In this document: positions 1-12,310 of the stretch, piece after piece
How positions within the stretch are numbered: position 1 is the first letter of the stretch
How the letters are laid out: each line of letters begins with the position of its first letter
NCBI GenBank assembly: GCA_948099385.1
Contig: CANUEZ040000047.1
Span: 28,352,501-28,416,500 of the forward strand
DNA length: 64,000 bases
Reading direction: 5' to 3'
From: Fasciola hepatica
Taxonomy: Eukaryota; Platyhelminthes; Trematoda; Plagiorchiida; Fasciolidae
The notes under the pieces: generated by a model
What the model saw: only the letters and a program-made list of their open reading frames with translations
The model's database searches: none
What the model was told of the DNA's origin: nothing
Translations under genes and position numbers: made by a program

Positions 1-30
1 GCGTTGCTCACAGTCGGAATAACCGTTACA
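1..30 (+). repeat. 3' end of 5' LTR of the first Pao element
   Basis: The sequence gcgttgctcacagtcg at 1-16 recurs at 4539-4554, and similarity continues to about position 30, just before the leader and gag ATG at 70. In the related Pao elements the equivalent stretch (32467-32492) is also the LTR end, finishing in CA. The rest of this LTR lies outside the window. Confidence 0.7.
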
Positions 31-69
31 TTGCTCAATTTGGAATCACTAGGAGGAAATCAATCAGAA

Positions 70-1425
70 ATGCCAAGAAGAGGACAAAGAAAAACCGAAG
101 CTGGACAGGAAGTAACCCGGCAAGTCCCTGGGGTATTTTGGGTGATACTCATTCCTTAGATATTGTTAGGTCTACCAGTCCTGTCAGTCCAATTTCACGT
201 ACTTCAGATAGCGGTATAGAATTTAAAGGTCACGGTATCTATCGATTGATGGTAGTTTAATTAGAAACCCAGCTTAGGCAAGCTAGGGATGAAGCTGAAT
301 CTGCCAGGAAAGGTCAGCTCCTGAAGACGGGAGCTAGAGGTGACTACGGAGACCACGGAGCATACGGCCTTTCAGCCTAGCAGTTCCGTGGAACGATCAA
401 AGTCCACTTGTACCAGTGTCACCCACGCTATTGACTTACCAAGGGCGGAATTGTCCCTATTCGACGGGGAGGCAGAACAGCTTTGTAAGTCCGCTAAACA
501 ATACGAGGACTTTGTGGAAATGAAAGTATCCGATTCAGGACATAGATTTTTGTATTAACTGATTTACTGTCGTGTAAGAGCCAGGGAAGCAATCACGGGG
601 TGCTCGGTGCTGGATCCTGAAAGGCTACTTAGGCAACCATTTAAAGTCGCCCGGAATTTGATCGATGGTGTACTATCAGAGGAAAAACGCTCCAAAGGCG
701 AGTCGGGCTCTCTAGCCTGCCTGGTGATAAAAATGCAGAACTGCAGCTCCGCATTGAATCACCTAGATTACCGATCGGACCTGAACGCACATCACACAAT
801 GGAGACCGTAGTGCGCAGTCTACGCACAGAACTACAAGGTAGATGGGCCGGGAAAGCCGGATGGATCATTAGATTTGGGCGAGAAACCTCGTTCGGATGC
901 CTGAAGCAGTTTATAGACCTTCATGTCCGAATAGCAAACAGTCGTTTCGGTCAGGTTGTGCGCGAGACGCGCAAGTTACCTAGCATTACGACGCAAAGCT
1001 GGACCAGGGAACCAAGTAGAAGTCAACCATGGGCAAACACATTCGCACTATCCCGCACAGGTGGAAATCTGCCGGTATGTAAGGTTTGTGGGGCGCCTTA
1101 TCGCCTAGTGGGATGCCCTCGCTTCGGCAATGTACACGTCGACGAACGATGGGAAATGGCTAAGAGACTGGGTGCCTGCTTTGTCTGTCCCAACGATTCA
1201 CATCGAGCGGCGGTGTGCCGAACGAAACCCAGCTGTATTCAGGATGGATGCCATGGGAAGCACCATTGCCTACTACACAAATGCCAGAAATTGAATGCCA
1301 AAGAAACCTCGAGGCCTAGAGTGGTCTGCTCAGTGTCTCGCTCCACTAAAAGGCCCTTTCTCCTGGGAGTAATAGTAGTTGGCGTAGAAAACCCATTTGG
1401 GGTTATAAGAGCTTGGCTTTCGTAG
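70..1425 (+). pseudogene. gag: Pao gag pseudogene (DUF1759-type, zinc-knuckle region)
   Basis: The ATG at 70 starts MPRRGQRK, matching the Gag starts of the other Pao elements in the window (MPRKGSK, MPRRGSK). Frame is lost around 140. It reappears at 340-558 (LPRAELSLFDGEAEQ, the conserved start of the DUF1759 Gag core) and again at 607-1425. The last segment keeps the cysteine/histidine-rich nucleic-acid-binding part (CKVCGAPYRLVGCP, then CFVCPNDSHRAAVC). Gag would form the retrotransposon capsid and bind element RNA. At least three frame breaks mean no product is likely. Confidence 0.85.
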
Positions 1426-2735
1426 ATTGTGGCTCGGATACCACTCTAGTAAGGAAGGAATTTGCAGAGAGATACGGGATCAGAGGGAATCAATCTTCAT
1501 TAGCAGTGGGCACAGTGAGCGGCAACCAGGTCATCCAGTGGACCAAACTACACCTACAACTCTTTCACTTGGTAAACAAGGATGGAGCAGAATCTCCGAA
1601 GGCATTCAACATAAAGGATCTGCCGATGAGAACACTTCAGTTAGTGCAATCGATTCTGACTCAGTGGCCGCATCTCGACGGGATTACTGTCGAGGAGTGG
1701 CAGAATAACGAAATTGATCTGCTGATCGGTTGTGATGTACCGAAAGCGCGTTGCATCCTCGATCAAAGAATGGGAAGCCGCAAAGCGCCCTATGCAGTAC
1801 GCGCTATATTCGGCTGGACTTTATATGGAAGTACAGATGGAAGATGCGGCAAACAAATTCTAATCAACTGCACTTCGGTGGAAACGGCGAACATTGAACA
1901 GGCATTCCAACAGATGTATAACGCCGAATTTGCCGACCTAGCCATTGATGGAGATACCCCATCACGAGAAGATAGGTCAGCTTTGGAAATGGCATCCGAG
2001 AACGCCAAGTATGTAATAGGTCCTTCCGAGGTTCCTGTCCCGTCGAGACCCAACATGAGACCTATGCCAAACAGCCGAGAAATGGCTCTGAAGAGATTTC
2101 GCTTATTCGAAACCAGGTTAATTCGAGAACCACAACTAAAGATAGAATACATGCGAGCCATGCAACATAACATAGACTTGGGTAATGTAGGAAGGGTGGA
2201 TACAGCGGTAATCAGCGCAAGTTAGAAGTGGTACCTACCTCATCACCCGGTCGTGAACCCAAAGAAACCGGGGAAGGTCAGGGTAGCTTTCGACTGTGCA
2301 GCGGAATATCAGGGTGATTCACTCAACGACCATATATAACAGGGCCCAGACTGGACAACACCACCAATCGAGGTTTTATGTCGTTTTCGGCCTGGAAAAG
2401 TAGCCGTCTCTGCGGACATACGTGAAGTGTTTCTACAAGTGAAGATGCCCCTTAATGATAGGGACGCCTTTCGACTTCTCTGGTGGCCTGAAAACGACGC
2501 AAATCGCGCACCTGACGGGTACAAGCTAACCGTTCATCCCTTTGGGACGGTAGCATCCCTCTTCTGTGCTAACTTTTCCCTTCGGGAAACTCTCAAGCGT
2601 TTCGGCGGCACCAGCAACATGTTGGGAAGAGCAATGGACCACTTTCACGTGAACGATTTTTTGTGTTCCTTTGACGACCCAAATACTGCTATTCTATATA
2701 TGACCGAGCTGATCGCCGCTCTAAAGGCCGGATGA
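1413..2735 (+). pseudogene. pol: Pao protease and partial reverse transcriptase pseudogene
   Basis: AFVDCGSDTTLV near 1413-1450 is the aspartic protease active-site region; the usual D-S/T-G is D-C-G here. The linker domain DLLIGCDVPKA follows at about 1715-1745. The frame breaks at 2225. RT finger and palm sequence continues to 2735: [15 protein letters not shown] text at 2285, then SADIREVFLQVKMP. The position equivalent to the polymerase YVDD box reads HVND. The gag-to-protease junction is a frameshift near 1413-1425, whereas the full-length relative reads straight through. The RT ends abruptly where the internal deletion begins. Confidence 0.82.
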
Positions 2736-2764
2736 TTCAACCTCACTAAATGATTTTCAAACAG

Positions 2765-3407
2765 CCACGTTGGAGCTCATGAGGAGTTGGAGAAATGGCG
2801 GAAGCGCTTGGACCACGCCAAAATACAAGGAAAGACCGTAGCAAACGGGATAGAATGGCACTTCAACCCGCCTTATGCCAGTCATCGCGGTGACAATTGG
2901 GAAAGGCTGATACGATTGACTAGGAAAATGCTTACGGCCCTGACCTCACGACAAAACCCCGATGACGAGACGCCGACTACTTTACTAACAGAAGTATAAC
3001 GTATACCGAACAACGGACCTCTGATGCCGACCGCCCCAGACTCGGAAGGCAGACCGGCTCTCATTCCCAACGACTTGTTATTACTGCGGTCAAAAGTAAG
3101 AGCAATCACACCGAAAACCTTACGTCGAAGGTACATCATAGGATGGAAACAAGTGTGCCACCTTGCACAGGCTTTCTGGAGACGTTGGACTAAGGAGTAC
3201 TTACTGAAACTGCAGCTTCGGCAAAAATGGATCTCCAAAGAGAGATCGTTCAGACGTGGCGATGTGGTCATCCTTGTGGAGGGCCACTTACATAGGGACG
3301 ACTGGCCGGTTGGAGTGATCAAGGACTGCCGTACAGAGATTGATGGCCTCGTGCTCACGGTGGTAGTGAGAACGAAAGGAAGGAGCCGTGTTGCGAGATA
3401 TCCGTAA
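2765..3407 (+). pseudogene. Pao integrase C-terminal half, pseudogene
   Basis: The frame starting near 2765 reads HVGAHEELEKWRKRL, then GIEWHFNPPYASHRGDNWER. This is the integrase core region carrying the catalytic glutamate (WER), and it aligns with GIRRHFNPPQASHRGGIWER in the element at 36389-37729. A stop interrupts at 2997-2999. From 3024 to 3407 the C-terminal part continues, with AQAFWRRWTKEYL and the basic tail. The N-terminal zinc-binding region and the first two catalytic aspartates are absent because of the upstream deletion. Confidence 0.82.
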
Positions 3408-4184
3408 GATATGTCTGCTTGAAGGTGAAAATGGCGGGGGCGAAGTCGAAGCTACAGACCAAGCTAAAACCAAGTCTGCCGATACCAAATGAAGCTGAAT
3501 TTATTTGTTTATCCCTCATGCACTCTTTTGTAGGTTCCAACCCTTCACACTGTCTTTGAGGCATATTTGTGTCTAATTTCATACGGTGTTCACGATTTAC
3601 TATGGAGTTAGTTGTCGAAACAATAGTTTATCACACGACACGACATTGTTTGTCAAGTAGCGGAAACTCCTGAACAAGCACTTGTTGACCGTTTGTAGAA
3701 ATATCACTTTTCCCGTGACCTATTTTTATCATTATTTAACCTGTGTTCAAGTGTATATAAGTTGCGGGTCAGACATACTTGTAATATGATTACACCACAC
3801 TTTGAGCCCCTGATGTTTGAGTACCCTGTAAACATCTCAATTTTTCATCAAGACTTCTCGGTCTGCACCTTGCCACGTACTTTACTCTTGTTCAGGCAGC
3901 CTTTTCCTCCAAATTCCGTGATCTGTCTACGCATCCCGATCACATCAAAGCCCTTTTTCTTATACCGACAATGTCGTATCATTCTCAGAAGAAACTCTAA
4001 CACGTCGAGAGATTGAGCGTAACCTGAAGAAAATCTGCAAGCGTGTCTGCGGCTGGCCAACGATAGATGAAGCCCATAGCAACCTGCGCATGCACTGACT
4101 TAGGGCCTAGGTGGGTTAGGGCGAATCGGTAACCCTATTTACTCCTTAGATTTTGACCGTTTTATGGGAGGATTTGGTGGGCGG
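3408..4184 (+). other. 3' untranslated part of first Pao element, ending in polypurine tract
   Basis: No gene is visible. The last 120 bases resemble the sequence before the 3' LTR of the Pao element at 38350-38470. The purine-rich stretch gggaggatttggtgggcgg (4166-4184) corresponds to aggaggattttggtgggcgg at 38451-38470 and is the likely plus-strand primer. Confidence 0.65.
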
Positions 4185-4568
4185 TGCGAAGCACATGCGT
4201 GGAAATCCTCCCTAGCCATTGTCATATACTTGTATTGTTGAGACAACGCTCGTTATTTTATTGACCCTACGACAAGTACAACATGCATCAGTCACTACAC
4301 TTCAACATTTGTTTGTGTTTTACCCACGTGAATTGGCATGGTTTTGATTCATATTTGGACTGCCGTGACGGTAGTACCTGACATTGGCCTTTGTTGAACT
4401 CTGGTCCTCGTTGTCAGACGTTGTGGCCGTACAGTTGAGGTTTGCACATACCTATATGCGTACAATTTGTTAATACAGTACCGTAGAAACTACTAATCAA
4501 TCTTGTTCTTGTTTTGCGATTAGTTTTGAATTAGCTGAGCGTTGCTCACAGTCGCAATTATAGTTATA
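4185..4568 (+). repeat. 3' LTR of first Pao element
   Basis: It begins with TG directly after the polypurine tract. Its last 30 bases match the LTR end at the start of the window. At about 384 bp it is similar in length to the 378-bp LTR at 32115. Most of its sequence is not recognisably related to that LTR except near the 3' end (aatacagtaccgtagaaacta against aatctagtatcgtagaatatc). Confidence 0.75.
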
Positions 4569-4839
4569 ATATCTGCTCGTGGAGGATGTGTCCCTGGTGC
4601 AGAACGTTCAACAGGTCACTCGTCGGAGGTGGGCGAAACTTCGGGGCTACTGTTCCTCGTTGTCACTGATTTCGCCACAGGAGTAATCTCGGTGAGGGTA
4701 GACGCTCCGCCTGGTAAAATAGACTATGGAACCATCAAGCTGCACTTCCTGGGTGAGAGGACAAAACCACCGGACAAATGGCGAAGATAATTAGGGGGAC
4801 TGGAAGAGGACAGGTTGCGCTCAACTTTAGAATCTTTAG

Positions 4840-6750
4840 CTTGGGACCATGAGGGTACGGTGAATGGAATGCGGCTAGGCCTCGAAAGCAACTCACTTCA
4901 GCTGACTGAAGAAGTACCCCTCGTGCGCGGAGTCCGTAGACCAGGATCTCTACCTTGGTGGAAAGTCAGTACAAATCTGGCACTGAGGGGGTAACAGCAG
5001 GCATGGAAGGGGTATCAGGAGATCACGGGTTGTAGACGATTGCTGTAACCTCGGGAATTACCAAGTTCTCTTGTAGACGACAAAGAAGAATTAGGCTGAC
5101 ATGCAAAACCGACATATCCAGGGCCGCCACTGAACACCCGAAGGTGCCTTTTAACTACGTCCTGCCTGAGGTGAATGTGTGAGTTTTCACTGGAAGTTTG
5201 AGAATGGGAAGAGGAAACTAGACAGAGGACGAAAGACAGAAGGCAGAGGTCACCCGAGGAAATTTCAAAGACGTCCGTTGGATTGATGAAGGAAGGCAGC
5301 CACCGAGCCCTAGGGTGGCCTGAGACTGCTCCAGCGGAGGAAGTGGAAGTAGCACCAGACGATGTACCGTTGGTATTCGACGCCTTCGACAGGGGATAAG
5401 CACCGGAACGAGATGGGATCCACTCAGCCACTCCCAGACTCTCGGCTCGGACACTGGCAGGGCCCTTAACCACACAGTTCAACAAATCCCTCAGAGAGGA
5501 GGTCGTATCAATTCACGGGGGGGGGGGGTTCTTGAGGGACCCGGTGACAAACCGCTGGCCTGTTAGCCTGCTGACAGTAATGCTAAAGGTAGTGGGAAAA
5601 ATAACTGGAAATGCTTTGGTAAGCCATCTAGAGGAAAGTGACTCAATCGCGGATGAACTGCAAGGCAGGCCTTGCCTCAGCTGATCACTAACCTGTTTTG
5701 ATGGGGCAACCAAGAGGCTAGACCAGGAAGAGAAGGTGGAGGTAAGAAACCTGGAATTCAGCGAAGCCGTTGGCAGCGTGAACGGCAGGTTAACTCTACC
5801 TGGGCTAGGGAGGGTGGAGGTGACTTCAGGGCTAATGGAATGATTAAAAGCCCATCTAACTGACCTTCATCTCTAAGTCAGAGTGGAAGACACGAAGTCC
5901 TCCATGGCGACAGCGCCTAGCTGGGCCCATCAGGGATCGGTAACAGGTCCGGTACCGTCCCTGACTTGTTTGAACCACTTACAGTGGGCTATATTATCGC
6001 CCCACGTCATCTTCGCTGATCATTTGAGGGTTCCGGGTTTCTCAGAATCCAACCAGGTTCAGGGGCATTTAGATCCCATCTAAAGTTGGTCTGCAGCTTG
6101 GATAATGCATCTGGATCTGACAAAATGCTCATTTCTGGGTGCTCAGGAAACCAGCGGGGGTAGAACTTCAATCCAAATGACCCGGAACCACTGGCTCAGA
6201 GACGATAGGTTGAGGACCTGGGATTACAAGGCAAATAGAGCCGTGTGCCACCTGCGAAGGAAGCTTAGGACAAGTGGGCTTAGGGCGCCACTTCTACTAT
6301 ACACGACCCTTGTCCGAGCCCACCTACAGGATGTAGTCCAAGCCTGGGCTCCGTAGGAAATGAGGGGCCCCTTCCTCTGGGGAAGGTCCAGAGAAGGTTC
6401 GAAGGAAATTCACGAGAACGGTATTGGTGCTACAATGTCTGAGGTACAAAGACGGGCTAGCAGAGCTAAGGCTGTTCTTAATGAAGTACAAGAGAACACA
6501 GGGGTATTGATCAGAACACTGAAACAACTAAGTGGTTTGTCAGCCACGAAAAAGCGGTTGTTTACTGGCTACGGAAGCTCCGCTCTTCGTGGACACATGA
6601 CGAAACTTGTTAAGCCCGAGGGCCAATGCAACCATCAAAGCCCAGTCGTTTGCTTGCATAGTAATTGATAACTGGAGTAAACTTCCCGGGGCAGTAATGG
6701 GAGCGAACATCCTGGATGTGTTCAAGAGGAAGCTGGAAACTGCGTAGACA
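4840..6750 (+). pseudogene. Decayed LINE (CR1/Jockey-like) endonuclease-RT polyprotein
   Basis: Non-LTR RT blocks appear in order across shifting frames. The pre-RT linker is at about 5400-5510 (DGIHSATPRLSARTLAGPLT). RT motifs around 5550-5660 read VSLLTVMLKVVGKITGNALV, comparable to the NYRPISL region. A GSVTGPVPSLTCLNHL block lies at about 5935 and FADHLRV, the decayed FADD box, at about 6010. Thumb-like LLYTTLVRAHLQDVVQAWAP ends at 6353. C-terminal text resembling the NSLP...FKRKL tail runs to about 6750. The region 4840-4960 may hold the end of the endonuclease. Numerous stops make it non-functional. Confidence 0.72.
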
Positions 6751-6790
6751 CAAGCCTTTCCGGATTACCCGTGAGTCGGAAACTTGGGCT

Positions 6791-9300
6791 TAGTAGTTGT
6801 ATTAAAGTCCGCCTCAGAATCCCCCTTCTCCCCCTGACATTTCTTCTACTTCTCCCCCTTGCTGTACCTCAGTCAGTTTACAAAAAGGTACCATACGTGT
6901 ACGCAGAGTATCGAAGGGGGTGTTAAAGTGGACATAGATTGTAATAATGCCTGACAAATTTGAAGGTCAAGGTCAAGTGATCGAATTGGCTGTCGGTGTT
7001 TGTAGTCTGTAAAAAAGAAGGAGTTTATGCATAAATATTATCGGAAGTATCGACAACATTAAAAATTCCAGCTGAATCTAAGAACATCCATTAAATCGAG
7101 GAGAAAAGAAAAGAGAAAAGTTCATCAGGGGAATTCAAACAGCTTTTGCAGGTAGCAGGGTGTGAAAACGTTTGGGCGGAAAACTCCAGGAGGTACAAGA
7201 ACGAATACTCAAATATCAAACGCCACGAGTCAATGGCCAGTGTGGCGGTAGAATTTGCTGGTGAGATGTCGACGTAGTCATTCGCACGGAAAAAGGCCAA
7301 CAAATCCGGTGGACAGAGGGAGGGGTTTCAAGAGAGGTGAAGGAGGAAGTAGCCTGCGGTTAGCCGGTAATTATTCAGCGGTTTATCTTCCTTGATCTAG
7401 GTATGATACGAGGTAACGACAAGGATATCGTACTTCGGCAATAAGTCAGCTTGAAATGCGTTGTGCATTAAATGCAGGGAAGAATAGTGTGCTGAAGCGA
7501 TAATGGAGTGGAGGGTAGATTAGTGACCTGATGGCTGTTCTGATGGGCAGATTACACGGCAGAGGTAGGGCAACAGCTAAGGGAAAAATGAATCTGGAAG
7601 AGAAATGAGAACGGGACATCGGATTCAGAAAAAAATGAAACCGTCGGCAGAGAAGGCTGTAGAATTTCAACTCGAACCTCAGGAGGTAGCACATCCCAGT
7701 GATGAGCGAAGTCGAATTTGTAGTTGAGATACGTAATCAAGTGCAGCGGGAATGGGAGCAAAATGCCCAGGAAGCCAGATAAGATCGACGAGGATGCAAG
7801 GGAGAGTATGCCGAATAAACCTTTCGAAAAAATGCACAGATGAAAAATTGGAAACATTGATGGCATGATGCCAACGGAGGTAATCACAAGAGCAAGGTAC
7901 AACCGATCGGAATGAGAGCTGGTGCGATTTCAGATGCGATGACGGTAGAAATAGCTAGAGGAGAGCAGGAAGGCATCGGCCAGGTCATCCACGTTAAGCC
8001 AGGTATGCTACGAAGTGAAAGCAAGGAGATGGAATAATGGTTGTGGACACATGTGAAGCTCGATTGCAGGGGCGGATAGTATGCAGAAGTGGAAGTGGAA
8101 TGGGGAGTAGATATCTGTCCGGGTGACCGCTATTAATAATGGGGAACACAACAATGGTGAAGAGACCTATGGAACCAGTGGTTTCGACATTGAAACGGGA
8201 TCCGAACTTAGGACTTGGAGTAAAATAGTACTAGTCGGCGGGAATGACAGTTGAAAACGGAGGTTCCATACCGGTGAACTCATTTGTATAGCGAAGGAGC
8301 AAGAACTCCGGAGGGATTGGGGGACAACCGAGTGTTGCTGATGGGAAATCCAGGGGATTGCAGGTGATGGGGCGCGAACTAATTGCGTAGGTTGTGTGGT
8401 CGGGAAATGAAAATGTGAAAATAGAAGATAAGTCAATATGGATTGCGGAAAGGTACAGCGATTACAAAGATGTGTGGTTCGCCGAGAAGATGATGGAATG
8501 GATGAATGGTGGGAGCTCATTTTTAGTGAACATTGCAATGAATGTGTCCCATCAAAATCACGTGTAACTGAAGCTGGAATCTTGACCCTTGAATGAGGAG
8601 CGATCCTGGTAGGCTTCGGCATCCCACAGGTTTCCTCCTCATACAGGGGTCAAGACCTCCAGCTATCAGCTCTCTCTCCATACCATCTTGCTTGCCACCG
8701 CAGTCATCCTTTTTATGGCTTCCAGAGAGTCCCGGTCCCGTTCTTTCTTATTTTATTCACCGAGCACTGCCGTCACAAAGAAAAGAATATATCTTGACCT
8801 TCCTGACCTTCCACCCGTACCCACCTTCTTTATTATTGCTGTATTAATCTCCTTCTTATTTTATTTGCCATTGTTATTCCTGCATTTATTACCCTATTCG
8901 GTCCACCCTCCAGCTACCTTCTTCCGCAGATAGTCTAATTTCCGTTTACAGTATACAGTATAATTTGCTCTGCTTCCACCAGCTTTTCATCGGCCCTCTC
9001 CCTTCCCACCATACCGCCGACTCTCTCCCGAAATGACTCCACTTCTAGTTCACTTGCATGACACAGCGACCATGTATCAAACAGTCCACACCTCCGAGCT
9101 GATTGGCCTATCTTTCTTTACCTATCATGCTCTCTTCCTGCACCACATCGTGTTTTGTGCTCTGATACCAATCTTCCGTGGCAGAGTGACACTGCTGTGT
9201 ATAACCTTGATTGTTGCACGCTCTTCCTATGTGTAAAAAGTTCTTCATCGTATATTCTCACAATAGTTCTTTCAGCCTATTTCCAGTTTATTTCATGTAT
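6791..9300. other. No recognisable gene; strand-biased composition
   Basis: I found no protein family here in six frames; the open frames are short or low in complexity. The plus strand is noticeably purine-rich from about 7080 to 8590 and switches to pyrimidine-rich from about 8620 to 9330. This is most likely old non-coding repeat sequence. Confidence 0.5.
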
Positions 9301-9369
9301 CATTATCAGCTACCAACCATAGAAACTCCGCCGGGTCAAGCCCCACCAGCTGCAAGTCGCACTGTGGAA

Positions 9370-11830
9370 CAGAGTGAAACTTTCCGACAGTGGCTACTCA
9401 GTGCTTGTGATCACCAACCCCACTTCGGCGGTCGACGTGCAAGGTATTCTGGATTCCATACGTCGATGGGCGACGGACGGCCATTGCCTGATTCTTGGCG
9501 ACTTTAATGCTCCCCATATTGACTGTGTGTTCAGCAGATGCAACATAGCCGAGGACGAGTTCTCCCATTGTCTGTACGAGACAGTGTGCTACCTCGCCTT
9601 GGGTCAGCGTGCGCAAGAACCAACCAGGAATCAGGCCAATCATGTATCCATCCGTGACCTAGTGTTCGCCTCACAAACTTCTGACATAGATGAAATCGAT
9701 CTTCCGCCGTAATAAGGCTCTGCCAAATACGTGATGCCAGTCGTCCACTGAAGTCGCTGTGAGTCCGTCCATCAGAATCCGCAGGGCGGGGCGAACCTGT
9801 GGCGCACACCACTTGCCGAAATTAAATAGCTGCTGCCGCCCAGTCACGGAACGCGGCCGTTGGTGTTGAAGCGAATGAAGTATGGCGTTCCTTCAGATTA
9901 AGAACAGCTGCGCTGGTGGGCATGTTTGCATTTCCACACAGGCGACAAGATCATGCTAATGGACCGCCGTGGTTTGGCAAAGAGCTACGTTGTCAGCTGC
10001 GAAAAAGAAGCCGAACTTGGCAGCATTTTCGATCCTCCGGCACAGGATACGACAGTTACGAAAGCATTCGAAATTGGTGTACAAACTGAAGGCTACGAAG
10101 AGACTTGAGTCCGAGGAGCGACTTGTGGTCGATTCCGTCTCAGCGCCAAAAAGGCTGTTTGCGTACCTTAGAAATGGGACTACGGCTCGCCCAGGCATCA
10201 CAAAACCGACTAATAATAGACTTATCCTGGAATCCAAATAGGTTAAAGCAGGACTATCAGATGGTCACTACGCCGGTTTTTATTCCACAGGGGCATCCTC
10301 TCCCCAGTCCCCATGGAGTGCAATCACCATGATATGGCGGTCGTCAGTGGTACAAGAGGTTGCCGAGGCTATACAAGGGCTACGGCCACGTACATCGCCT
10401 GATCCGGACGGGATCCAGCCGATAGTCCTTTGAGAACCGGCTGAAATTATCGCGCCTCCACTCACGAGGCTGGTTAACACCTCTATGGAACAGGGTAAAC
10501 TAACATCCGAATGGAAAAAACCGTCGTCATTCCGATGTTCAAGGGCGAAAAAAAGGTGTAAATTGCGAATTATCGTCCAGGAAGTCTTACGTGTGCGGTA
10601 GGAAGGCTAATGGAACGCCTGGTTCCGACGCAACTGCAACACGACCTCGAGAGTTGCGGGCTTCTCAGCCACCAATAGCTTGACTTTTGGGAATGCCGAT
10701 CTTCTCTGTCAAATCTTCTACTAGCACGTAAACATTGGGCCCAAGCTAGAGAGGAAGGCCACCCTACGGACGGTATCTATGTTGATTTCTGCAAAACTCC
10801 AGACGAAGAGCCTCTCAATCCCTTGCTCCATGAGTTGAGGTCACTAGGAATGGCGGAACAATTACTCATGTAGATCGAAGACTTCTCGAAAGCGGGGGCC
10901 CTCTCTGTGAAAGTAGCTTCACCATGCTGTGAGTGGCATGAGGCCTCCAATGGAGTGCCACAAGGCTCGGTCTTAGGCCCACTGCTGTTCGTAGCGTTCA
11001 TTAACGACTCGCCACAGCAACTGGTTTATTCCGACGATCTCAAAATCTGGAGCTCTCAAAACTACGGCAGATCACGAGGCACTACATGCGGATTTGGATA
11101 CTCTAACACAGTCGTCCAAAGTGTGGGCTCTCCCAGTCAATGTGTAGAAGTGTGCCCAGTTGCATCTGAGGAGACTGGGGCCTGAGAAAGGCTACCCTTT
11201 TCAAAGAGCCATTCTTCGAGTGTCCACTGCTGAAAGATACCTAGGAGTGATATTGTCATCTTTGCTGAAAACCCGAAATCACACTGACAAGGTGTGTGCC
11301 TCGGTGTGATCGCATCCATGGCACGATCCGTTGGATTTTGAGAAAGGCGCCTTATGCTGCTTCCAAACTCTTATGTACCTCACACGTCCGTCCCCGACTG
11401 GAGTACGGCGGAGCGACTACATTTCCCTGCACGGCTTCTGAAACTGCGCGGCTGGAACGGGTGCAGAGAACCGCCACTCCTCTCGTTGCTAGACCAAAAA
11501 CGGTTAGTTACGACAAGAGGCTGAATTTAACCAGTCTTTTTCCGGAGACATCGAAAAGTACCGGGCGACCTGTGATGCATCCGGAGATTACTTCGGGGTG
11601 AGTTGGGTGCCGAGTTGCAGGTGCTATTCCCCCTTCGTGACCACTCGCGCACAAGAGGGCACTCGATGACGCTCATGAAGCTTCAGTCGGCTGGGCTACC
11701 GTTGGCCTACTGTCCTACCAGGAGAGCAATGGAATTGTGGAACTCACTGCCAGCTGTCGTGGTGGAAGGGGGTAAACACAATCTTTTCAAAGGGAAACTG
11801 GATGCACATCTGGTGGAGCTTTGGTGTTAA
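9370..11830 (+). pseudogene. Decayed LINE endonuclease-RT polyprotein
   Basis: The endonuclease (EEP) signature HCLILGDFNAPHID lies at about 9480-9525 in a frame open from 9374 to 9712. The linker follows at 10130-10450 (SPDPDGIQPIVL). RT is recognisable at 10907-11185, with SNGVPQGSVLGPLLFVAFIND and then YSDDLKIW, the catalytic YADD box. Thumb sequence LLCTSHVRPRLEYGG is at 11296-11460 with RLERVQRTAT after it. The C-terminal RRAMELWNSLPAVVV...FKGKLDAHL region is at 11603-11830. Frames change at least six times. It belongs to the same broad CR1/Jockey-like group as its neighbours. Confidence 0.85.
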
Positions 11831-12086
11831 TCACTGTCGTGGCTACAGCCAAGAGTGGGTGGTGATGAGGCTCACATGGGAGGCGTCCCACTGCTTCTAA
11901 TCCCGGAAGCTTGAAACCTGAAGCTAGATCACTTGGGTGAAAACCCCAAAACCCGTGGTCGCACAAGGAAGACCGCCTCCTGCTGGCCTACAACTCGAAC
12001 ACGAGGCGCAAACTTCAATGAAGCTAACTCACCATTTGTAATCCTGCGAGGCTGCGTGTATCATTCATCGTCCGTGGTTGTGCTCT

Positions 12087-12310
12087 GTTATTGGAGAGCA
12101 CACTGCCTCATCTCCCACGATCGCCTTCGTCGACGGAGTCAAAGGGGAAATACCGTGGATTGCCAGCAGCTTGTACTCCCACAGGGCCTGAGTACAGAGA
12201 CCGCTAGTGTGTACCGATAAATTGTGTCGGAAGTAGCTCTTTCGGTTGTCGCGTGCACGGAAAGTACAGCTGAACAAGTGGTGGACAGGGTGTGATGGGC
12301 TGATTACTAT
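12087..12310 (-). repeat. 3' LTR of Gypsy element
   Basis: Aligns along its length with 17482-17695. Shared blocks include ttattgg.g.gcacac, tacagagaccgc/taaagagaccgc, tgtcgga, the stretch tacagct.aacaa, and gacagggtgtgat..gctgat. Many substitutions separate the copies, and exact ends could not be fixed. Confidence 0.7.

Larger units (their letters stand above)
1..4568 (+). mobile_element. Decayed, internally deleted BEL/Pao LTR retrotransposon
   Basis: The window opens inside this element's 5' LTR. Positions 1-30 match the last 30 bases of its 3' LTR (4539-4568) with a handful of changes. Between them lie gag, protease, part of the RT and part of the integrase, in the standard Pao order and similar to the much better preserved Pao element at 32115-38822. 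Many stops and frameshifts break every gene, and the RT thumb, RNase H and first part of the integrase are missing between about 2735 and 2765. It is a non-functional relict. Confidence 0.9.

Noticed and set aside
4539..4568. Primer-binding/leader sequence after a 3' LTR, suggesting a tandem element at 1-4568
   Set aside because: The shared 30 bases are better explained as the LTR's own 3' end, as shown by the TG...CA limits of the array LTRs and of the solo LTR.
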